Part shown: one piece after another, positions 14,649-20,348 of the stretch
Layout: each line of letters opens with the position of its first letter
How positions within the stretch are numbered: the stretch's first letter is position 1
Assembly (NCBI GenBank): GCA_003155175.1
Contig: PMFP01000169.1
Span: forward strand, 2,653 to 26,027
Length of the DNA: 23,375 nucleotides
Direction of reading: 5' to 3'
Origin: Vulcanimicrobiota bacterium
GTDB taxonomy: Bacteria; Vulcanimicrobiota; Vulcanimicrobiia; Vulcanimicrobiales; Vulcanimicrobiaceae
Translations under genes and position numbers: made by a program
The notes under the pieces: model-generated
Told to the model about the DNA's origin: nothing
The model's database searches: none
What the model saw: the letters and a program-made list of their open reading frames with translations, nothing else

Positions 14649-16133
14649 TTGACCCCTTCTACGCGCCTCCAGGCGGCGACGGCATCCGTGATCGGCGCTT
14701 TGGCGCTGGCCGCGGCATTTCCCAAGGTCGGCGCGGTTTGGCTCGCGCCGCTGGGAGCAGCCGCGCTGTTCTGGGCGTGGCAAGGCGCATCCTGGAAACG
14801 TGCGGTCTTGCTTGGTTGGTTCGCGGGCGAGATATTTTTTGCGATCACGTTCGCGTGGTGGTCCTCGACGATCGTGCACTACGTCGGCGCTTTCGCATAT
14901 CTGGCCGTGCTCGCGGGAGCCGCCATTGAGGCGACCGCATGGGCCGTCGCGGGAGCCTTGGCGGCCCTTGCCTACCGATACGTAAAGCCCGGCTTGGCAC
15001 CCCTGGCCGCCGCGGCGGCGTTTGCGTTCTGCGAATGGCTGCGGTCGGTCGGCGTGATCGGCGCACCGCTGGCGCAGCTGGGATACACGCAAGCGGACAC
15101 GCCGCTGCGCGTCTTCGCAGCCTACGCCGGTACGTACGGCGTCACGTTCGTCATCTGCGTCTTGGGAGCGTACCTCGCAGATGCGGTCCGACGCCGGAGC
15201 GCGGTTCCGCTCGCCGTCTCCGCCGGCGCGCTGGCCCTCGCATGGGTGGCCTGCTGGGCGTGGTGGCCGGCAAGAACGCTGGCGCCGGCAACGATTCCCG
15301 TCGCTGCAATCCAAGGCAACGTCGCCCAATCGCTCAAGTGGTCGCCGGCCGCGTTCAAACTCGCCGTCGAGCGGTACCTCGAGATGACGCGCGCTGCGGC
15401 CGCGCAACGGCCGCAGCTCGTCGCATGGCCCGAAACCGTGATCACCACCGACCTGTCGCGCGATCCCGACCTCGCCGCGCGCATCTCCGGGTCGGCGCGA
15501 GACGCGCGCAGCACCGTGATCGCCGGAAGCTTGTACTCGCGCGATGGGGCGCTCTACAACGCCCTCTATTTCTTTGCGCCCGACGGCGGCGTCGCCGTAT
15601 ACCGCAAGCGCCAGCTCGTGCCGTTTGCCGAGTCGTTTCCGGGACGCGCGTTTCTCTGGTGGCTGCCGTACGTGGGAACGCTCGGAGGCGGCTTTGAGAG
15701 CGGCGACGTCGACGGCGTCTACCCCACGACCGCGCTCCGCGTCGCTCCGCTCATCTGCTGGGAATCAGCCTTCAGCGATCTGGCCTTCCAACAGATCCGC
15801 CGCGGCGCGCAGCTCTTCGTCGTCAGCACGGACGACGGATGGTTCGGGACGAGCGCCGGACCGTACCAGCACGCGGAGATCGCGCGGCTGCGCGCGATCG
15901 AGTTCGGCACCTACGTCGTGCGCGCGGCCGCAACCGGAATCAGCGGCATCGTCGCACCCGATGGAACCTGGAGCACGCGCGTCGGACTGGATCGGCAAGC
16001 GATCGCGACGGCGAACGTCGGCCTGCCGGTAAGAACGGTGTTCGCAAGCGTCGGGCCAACGGCGGTGTCGCTGCTGTTCGCGGCGATCTACGCAGGCTGT
16101 CTCATCTTTGGACGTGCGCGTGAAAATCTCTAA
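14649..16133 (+). CDS. lnt: Lnt, apolipoprotein N-acyltransferase
   Basis: Inner-membrane enzyme, 494 residues from this start, that adds the third acyl chain to the N-terminal Cys of lipoproteins. Several N-terminal membrane helices (about 12-205) precede a nitrilase-like periplasmic domain with the complete catalytic triad: Glu262 in AWPET, Lys320 in VYRKRQLVPFAE, and Cys370 in LICWESAF. One C-terminal helix ends the protein. The start is uncertain. The TTG at 14649 leaves 12 bp to the divergent lipoprotein gene; the GTG at 14688 would shorten the protein by 13 residues and still keep the first helix. Neither has a strong Shine-Dalgarno site. Long in-frame sequence further upstream lies antisense to the lipoprotein gene and is rejected. 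The stop overlaps the lptC-like gene. Confidence 0.93.
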   Translation: MTPSTRLQAATASVIGALALAAAFPKVGAVWLAPLGAAALFWAWQGASWKRAVLLGWFAGEIFFAITFAWWSSTIVHYVGAFAYLAVLAGAAIEATAWAVAGALAALAYRYVKPGLAPLAAAAAFAFCEWLRSVGVIGAPLAQLGYTQADTPLRVFAAYAGTYGVTFVICVLGAYLADAVRRRSAVPLAVSAGALALAWVACWAWWPARTLAPATIPVAAIQGNVAQSLKWSPAAFKLAVERYLEMTRAAAAQRPQLVAWPETVITTDLSRDPDLAARISGSARDARSTVIAGSLYSRDGALYNALYFFAPDGGVAVYRKRQLVPFAESFPGRAFLWWLPYVGTLGGGFESGDVDGVYPTTALRVAPLICWESAFSDLAFQQIRRGAQLFVVSTDDGWFGTSAGPYQHAEIARLRAIEFGTYVVRAAATGISGIVAPDGTWSTRVGLDRQAIATANVGLPVRTVFASVGPTAVSLLFAAIYAGCLIFGRARENL

Positions 16134-16686
16134 ACGCACGTGGAAACGGATCGTCATCGTCCTGACGGTGGCGCTCGGGATCTACTTGACGATCGGCGTT
16201 CTGCTCGCGGGCCGCGGACTGCCGCCCGTGCCGCCGTCGGTGGTTCCCGTCGACCTGCATGGCGGCCAGGTGTTGGGCCATCGCATCACGACGCGCTCGT
16301 GGGCGTTCGACTACGGGCGGGCGCATCTCTCGGCCGACGGATCTTCGGGAGATATCGATGACGTCAAGAACGGCGTCGTGTTTCGCGGCGGCAAGCCGTA
16401 CTTGTCCATCTCCGCGGAACACGTCAGCATCAACACGGACTCCCTCGATTTCACCGCGGTCGGAAAAGTCCACGTCGAACGCATCGACGATCCCGGACAC
16501 CGATCGTTCGACACCGATCTCGTTACCTGGACCAACGCAACGAAGCTGCTGACCCTCAGTCACCCGAGCTACGTCCACACGGCCGGCGGCACGCTGCGCA
16601 TCGACAAGATCGTCGTCGATTTCAACACGGACGAGATCCACCTCGGCAAGATCGGCGGCAAAATCGAAGTCAAGCACGTGAAATAG
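16120..16686 (+). CDS. LptC-like (YrbK/OstA-fold) LPS export protein
   Basis: Predicted bitopic inner-membrane protein of 188 residues. A basic start (KISKRTWKR) leads into one membrane helix (about 10-30), a short Pro-rich hinge, and then a periplasmic beta-jellyroll. Repeated strand-turn units include FDYGRAHLSADGSSGDIDDV, LDFTAVGKVHVE and TLRIDKIVVDFNTDEIHLGKIGG. This is the layout of LptC, which hands LPS from LptF/G to LptA. The GTG at 16120 is preferred because it gives a tidy N-terminus; a TTG at 16108 is possible. Both overlap the end of lnt (by 14 bp for the GTG). A separate LptA is not present. A stand-alone LptA-like reading is the main alternative. Confidence 0.75.
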   Translation: MKISKRTWKRIVIVLTVALGIYLTIGVLLAGRGLPPVPPSVVPVDLHGGQVLGHRITTRSWAFDYGRAHLSADGSSGDIDDVKNGVVFRGGKPYLSISAEHVSINTDSLDFTAVGKVHVERIDDPGHRSFDTDLVTWTNATKLLTLSHPSYVHTAGGTLRIDKIVVDFNTDEIHLGKIGGKIEVKHVK

Positions 16687-16718
16687 CTTCGCGCCGCGCA
16701 GGAACCGGGAAGGGAAGG

Positions 16719-17033
16719 TTAAGGCTTCTTCTCTTCGCGGACCTTGGTCGCTTCGGCGATCAAACTCTTGACCTTCTGGCCGCCCTTGTGCCCGATTTCT
16801 TCGTAAAAGTCGGGGCCGTATTTTTCTTTGACGACGCGCCCGCCTTTTTGTCCGATCGTTTCGTAGAACTCGACGCCGTGGCGATCGCGCGTGGCGGTAC
16901 CGCCCTTGCGACCGATCTTTTCGAAGAATTCGGAGCCGTAGCGCTCGCGGACGGCATCTCCACCCTTTTTGCCTGCTTCTCGAACGGACATCTCGCGACG
17001 CTCGCCTTTGTCGTTCGTATTCTTATCTGTCAT
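16719..17033 (-). CDS. KGG-repeat stress-induced hydrophilic protein
   Basis: Small, highly charged 104-residue cytoplasmic protein with four KGG motifs at exactly 20-residue spacing (GKKGG at 21, GRKGG at 41, GQKGG at 61, GHKGG at 81). Three complete units have the pattern G-x-KGG-x-x-x-x-(R/E)-(R/K)-(Y/H)G-x-(E/D)-F-(F/Y)-E-x-I. This is the stress-induced KGG repeat (PF10685 type) known from Bacillus GsiB and acid- or desiccation-related proteins. It has hydrophilin character; a protective role is likely but not shown. ATG 17031-17033 has a GGAG site 5 nt upstream. It stands alone: convergent with the lptC-like gene (32 bp) and 94 bp from coaE. I found no clear promoter in that 94-bp gap. 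Confidence 0.9.
   Translation of the reverse strand: MTDKNTNDKGERREMSVREAGKKGGDAVRERYGSEFFEKIGRKGGTATRDRHGVEFYETIGQKGGRVVKEKYGPDFYEEIGHKGGQKVKSLIAEATKVREEKKP
16794..16973 (-). repeat. Three tandem 60-bp coding units of the KGG protein
   Basis: Residues 21-80 of the KGG protein form three adjacent 20-codon units, with the start of a fourth after them. The amino-acid pattern is strict, but the DNA has diverged at many positions, so this is an old repeat kept by selection on the protein. Confidence 0.8.
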
Positions 17034-17127
17034 CGAATCTCCGGAACTGCGGAAGAGTGCAATGTCGTTCAGTCTAGAGCACCCTTCTTAGAGGGGCATG
17101 AGAGCAAGGTACCCGTTTGACTGCGGC

Positions 17128-17724
17128 CTAAACGTCCTGGGAACGCGCGCTCGTCAAATTCTCATAAACGGCCCGTACCGCCGTGCGAAGGTGCGACAAA
17201 TCTCCGTCATTCTCGATCGTGTAATCGGCCCGGCGGCGAGCCTCCTCCGGCAAGAGCTGTGCGGCCATACGCGCGCGAACGGAGGCCTCGTCAACGCCGT
17301 CGCGAGCCTGGACGCGCGCGAGCCGCTCCGAATCGGGAGCGATCACGACGATGGACCGATCGACGAGATCGGCGTAGCCGGTCTCGAAGAGCAGCGGCAC
17401 GACGTGGACGATCAGCTGGCCCGGGGCGGCGCCGGCTTCGCGCTCGAGCGCGAGGCGCCGGACGTGCGGATGCACGATCTCGTTGAGCCGCGTGCGCGCG
17501 GCCGGATCCTCGAACACGATTCGCGCCAGCGCGGCGCGGTCGACTGCGCCGCTGCGGACGACGGCGGGCCATTCGCGCGCGATCTGCATGAAGGCGTCGC
17601 CGCCCGGCGCTACCGCCTCGCGCGCGAGCACGTCGGTATCGATGACGAGCGCGCCGAGGCGCGCGAACGCCTCCGCCGCGACGCTCTTCCCGCTGCCGAT
17701 GCCGCCGGTTAAGCCTACGCGCAT
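17128..17724 (-). CDS. coaE: CoaE, dephospho-CoA kinase
   Basis: Cytoplasmic kinase of 198 residues catalysing the last step of coenzyme A synthesis, phosphorylation of the 3'-OH of dephospho-CoA. The N-terminus MRVGLTGGIGSGKSVAAEAF holds the P-loop (7-14). The substrate-site DTDVLAREAV follows (29-38), then LNEIVHPHVR and VVPLLFETGYADLVD, all typical of CoaE. The frame is open to 17760, but that extension runs through the terminator hairpin T tract. The ATG at 17722-17724 starts exactly where the family does. It lies 78 bp after the rpsA-like gene with an intrinsic terminator between, so it may depend on read-through or on its own promoter, which I could not identify. Confidence 0.95.
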   Translation of the reverse strand: MRVGLTGGIGSGKSVAAEAFARLGALVIDTDVLAREAVAPGGDAFMQIAREWPAVVRSGAVDRAALARIVFEDPAARTRLNEIVHPHVRRLALEREAGAAPGQLIVHVVPLLFETGYADLVDRSIVVIAPDSERLARVQARDGVDEASVRARMAAQLLPEEARRRADYTIENDGDLSHLRTAVRAVYENLTSARSQDV

Positions 17725-17740
17725 GAACCTGCTTTCTGGT

Positions 17741-17780
17741 GAAAAAGAAAGAGTCCCCACTCCGGCGGAGCGAGGACTCT
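17741..17780 (-). terminator. Intrinsic terminator between the rpsA-like gene and coaE
   Basis: On the minus strand AGAGTCC (17774-17780) pairs with GGACTCT (17750-17756), enclosing a second CTCC/GGAG helix. The stem is followed directly by TTCTTTTT. It starts 23 bp after the rpsA-like stop. Its T tract ends 16 bp before the coaE ATG. Confidence 0.8.
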
Positions 17781-17802
17781 CATCGAGACGAACGCTCGCG
17801 CG

Positions 17803-19065
17803 TTATTCCGGCACGGCTTCCGCTACGGGGGCGTCCGAAACCGCCGCCACGGCGTCGTGCGCGACCGGCTCGGGTTCGACGGCGTCGTGCGCTGCCGGTG
17901 TAACCGAAGCTTCGTTTGCGGCCGCTTCGGGAACCGGAGCCGTTACGGGTGCCGGCAACTCCAATTCGGCGTAACGCTCGATTTCGTCGGGCTCGACGTC
18001 CGCCACGTGCTGGATCGAAGCCGTGATCCGGCGGGTCGCGTTGTTGATCGTGAGTAGCGTGACTTCGACCGCCTGACCCGGCGTGAACTGGGCAACGGAG
18101 TCGAACTCGCCTTTGGGAACCATCGCCAGGATGCCCGGGACGATCTCGACGAGCAGATAGTTGGGCGTGATCTTCACGATCTGCGCGTTCAACTTGTTGC
18201 CTTCGAAGAGTTTGTCGACGTGCTCGTCCCACGGATCGGGCAGCGCGTGCTTGAGCGACAAACTGACCTTCTTCGCCTCCGGGTCGAACTTCATGATCTC
18301 GACCTGAACGACGTCGCCGATCTTGGCCACTTCCGAGGGATGCTTGATGCGGGCGTACGAGAGCTCGCTGTTGTGGATGAGGCCGTCGATGCCGCCCAGA
18401 TCCACGAACGCACCGAAGTCCGCCAAGCGAACCACGACGCCCTCGCGAATTTGACCGATCTCCAGCGTGTCGAGCAACTCTTGCTTCTTGGCTTGGAGCT
18501 CTTCCTCGAGCACGAGACGCTGCGAAAGCACCACGCGATGGCGTTTGTGATCGAGGTCGATGACCTTCAGGCGCAGATGCTGACCGACCAGTTCGTCCAG
18601 ATTGCCGACCGGCTGGCGCCGAATCTGCGATGCCGGTACGAAACCGCGCATGCCGAGATCGACGAGCACCCCGCCCTTGACGACCTGCGTTACCGTCGCC
18701 TCGATCACTTCGTCGTGTTCGTGCGCTTCGATGACCTTTTCCCACGTCTTGAGCGCGCGCGCGCGACGTTCGGACAAGAACAGGGTGCCGTCGAGCTCGT
18801 CGATCCGGTGAACCATCACCTCGAGCGTATCGCCGACCTTGAGAAGTTTGTGATCGATCGCGAGCGAGAGCTCGCGGAAGGGAAGCACGCCTTCGGACTT
18901 GCCGCCGACGTCGACGAGCAATTCGTCTTTGTCTTTCTGGACGATCATGCCCGTTAGGACCTGACCCTCGTCGAGAACTTTGAGCGATTCCTCGTAGAGG
19001 CGCTGCTCGAGCGCGAGTTGGTCCTCTTCCTCGAATTGGACGGGAGCGATTTCAGTCGTAGAGAT
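17803..19065 (-). CDS. rpsA: Ribosomal protein S1-like protein with four S1 domains; apparent ATC start
   Basis: RNA-binding protein of about 420 residues with four S1 OB-fold repeats (about 34-104, 121-190, 205-276, 293-360) and an Ala/Pro/Glu-rich tail. Repeat 3 (GVVVRLADFGAFVDLGGIDGLIHNSELS) is a textbook S1 domain. Four repeats match short bacterial S1 homologues. The first in-frame ATG (18946-18948) would cut off the opening strand GQVLTG of repeat 1. Upstream of it to the in-frame TAA (19081-19083) there is no ATG, GTG or TTG, yet the frame reads like a real N-terminus. ATC at 19063-19065 lies 8 nt after AGGTAGGA and gives (M)STTEIAPVQFEEEDQLALE. I annotate that start as the most likely, but a sequence error cannot be excluded. 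Confidence 0.85.
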   Translation of the reverse strand: MSTTEIAPVQFEEEDQLALEQRLYEESLKVLDEGQVLTGMIVQKDKDELLVDVGGKSEGVLPFRELSLAIDHKLLKVGDTLEVMVHRIDELDGTLFLSERRARALKTWEKVIEAHEHDEVIEATVTQVVKGGVLVDLGMRGFVPASQIRRQPVGNLDELVGQHLRLKVIDLDHKRHRVVLSQRLVLEEELQAKKQELLDTLEIGQIREGVVVRLADFGAFVDLGGIDGLIHNSELSYARIKHPSEVAKIGDVVQVEIMKFDPEAKKVSLSLKHALPDPWDEHVDKLFEGNKLNAQIVKITPNYLLVEIVPGILAMVPKGEFDSVAQFTPGQAVEVTLLTINNATRRITASIQHVADVEPDEIERYAELELPAPVTAPVPEAAANEASVTPAAHDAVEPEPVAHDAVAAVSDAPVAEAVPE

Positions 19066-19073
19066 GTTACGGT

Positions 19074-19081
19074 TCCTACCT
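19074..19081 (-). promoter_or_regulatory. Shine-Dalgarno pointing to an ATC start of the rpsA-like gene
   Basis: AGGTAGGA on the minus strand is the only strong ribosome site between mutM and the S1 frame. The spacing of 8 nt to the ATC at 19063-19065 is ideal. No canonical start codon exists downstream within reach in any of the three frames. Confidence 0.6.
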
Positions 19082-19106
19082 TACATATTTGATTTTTTTG
19101 CGAACG

Positions 19107-19919
19107 CTACCGCTGGCACGTCCGGCACCACCAGGTGCCGCGTTGCGCGAGCACGGTCCGAACGATCGGTTTGCCGCATCGCGCGCAGGGAAGGCCGAGT
19201 CTTCCGTAGACCGAGAGCACGTTTTGAAATCCGCCCTCAAGGCCCGCGGCGTCCACGTAGTCGTCGACGCTCGTTCCCCGCATGTCGGTCGCGCGGGTGA
19301 GAACGTCCACGATCGCGAGGTGTAACCGGTCGATCGCTGCTTTGGTCAACGCCTTCGCGGGCCGGCCCGGACGGATCCGAGCCTCCCATAGCGCCTCGCA
19401 AGCATAGATGTTGCCGATGCCCGCGATGCGCCGCTGGTCCAGGAGAAATGCCTTGACCGGCGTCGTCCGCCCCGACAGCATAGCCGCAAAGCCTTCTTGT
19501 GTAAAGCCTGAGGAGAGGGGCTCGACGCCCAAGTCCCGGTCCCACGGCTCGCCGGGCTCGACTAGGCGCATCCGTCCGAAGGTCCGCACGTCGGCAAAAC
19601 TCAGACGGACGCCGTCGGTGAACCGCAGGATGACGTGCGTCCCGGGATAGTCGCGTTCGCGCGGCCGCTGGACCACCAGCCGCCCGGTCATCCGCAGGCT
19701 CGTGACAAGGCTGCGGCCCGATCCCAGCGCCACGACCGCGTACTTTCCACGCCTGGTAACCCCGGCGATCCGCTCGCCGCGCAACGCCCGCTCGAACCTC
19801 ACGCGGGGCGGGGCCTGCGCCATTTTGGGCAGGCGCACGTTCACATCGGCGATCGTTTTTCCGACGATGGTGTTGGCGAGACCGCGAACGATGGTCTCGA
19901 CCTCGGGCAGTTCGGGCAA
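19107..19919 (-). CDS. mutM: MutM/Fpg, formamidopyrimidine-DNA glycosylase
   Basis: Base excision repair enzyme of 270 residues that removes 8-oxoguanine and formamidopyrimidines and nicks the abasic site. After Met removal the N-terminus is PELPEVET, with the catalytic Pro and Glu. The conserved Lys59 lies in RRGKY. The helix-two-turn-helix segment includes RRIAGIGNIYACEALWEARIRP. The C-terminal zinc finger is complete, with Cys245, Cys248, Cys265 and Cys268. Length is normal. The start is TTG (19917-19919), forced by the PELPE motif, and it lies 12 bp after the DUF192 stop. The zinc finger separates it from zinc-less Nei-like relatives. Confidence 0.96.
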   Translation of the reverse strand: MPELPEVETIVRGLANTIVGKTIADVNVRLPKMAQAPPRVRFERALRGERIAGVTRRGKYAVVALGSGRSLVTSLRMTGRLVVQRPRERDYPGTHVILRFTDGVRLSFADVRTFGRMRLVEPGEPWDRDLGVEPLSSGFTQEGFAAMLSGRTTPVKAFLLDQRRIAGIGNIYACEALWEARIRPGRPAKALTKAAIDRLHLAIVDVLTRATDMRGTSVDDYVDAAGLEGGFQNVLSVYGRLGLPCARCGKPIVRTVLAQRGTWWCRTCQR

Positions 19920-19931
19920 CGTCTCGTCTCG

Positions 19932-20348
19932 CTACGGGTGCTGCGCGGTAACGTCCGTGAGTTTGGTTCCCGGCACGATGCCGTCCGCGGCGGCCTCACC
20001 GGCGGGCAGTTCGATGACGTACTGCCCGGAGCTCTCTTCCAGGGGGATACGCCCGTCCGGAAGCGCCGGCGACACCACCGGAACGCGCGCGAAGACTTTG
20101 CGCACCGTTCCGTCGGCCGCGACAAAGACCATGTCGAGCGGAATCAGCGTGTTCTTCATCCAGAAATCGACGGGGCCGTCGGAGCCGAATACGAAGAGCA
20201 TGCCGGTGTTTGCCGGGAGCGACGTTCGGTACATCAAGCCGCGCTCGCGATCCGCATCGGTTCTGGCGACCTCGAGGTGCAGCGTCGCCTGCGGAGCGCG
20301 GACGACGATCGCCGGCGGCGACGTCGGCGGCGGCGCGTCAATCGGCAT
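19932..20348 (-). CDS. DUF192 family protein
   Basis: Protein of 138 residues with the DUF192 signature: ERGLMYRTSLPANTGMLFVF (35-54), VDFWMKNTLIPLDMVFVAADGTV (60-82), and the closing YVIELPAGEA segment. The family is widespread, folds as a small beta barrel, and has no established enzymatic role. Many relatives carry a signal peptide; this one begins with a Pro-rich stretch and no clear signal, so location is open. The ATG (20346-20348) lies inside the end of polA, overlapping it by 11 bp, and the gene ends 12 bp before mutM, so it is part of this repair-gene operon. Whether it has any repair role cannot be told. Confidence 0.88.
   Translation of the reverse strand: MPIDAPPPTSPPAIVVRAPQATLHLEVARTDADRERGLMYRTSLPANTGMLFVFGSDGPVDFWMKNTLIPLDMVFVAADGTVRKVFARVPVVSPALPDGRIPLEESSGQYVIELPAGEAAADGIVPGTKLTDVTAQHP

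Noticed and set aside
14637..15407. Upstream extension of the lipoprotein frame over lnt
   Set aside because: Arg-rich shadow sequence; the lipoprotein signal peptide starts clearly at 14636.
16794..16973. 60-bp periodicity as a CRISPR-like array
   Set aside because: The period is codon-based within the KGG protein, the units are contiguous without spacers, and the DNA copies are diverged.
18946..18948. First in-frame ATG as the rpsA-like start
   Set aside because: It would remove the first strand of S1 repeat 1, and I see no ribosome site before it. The better-supported start is ATC at 19063-19065.
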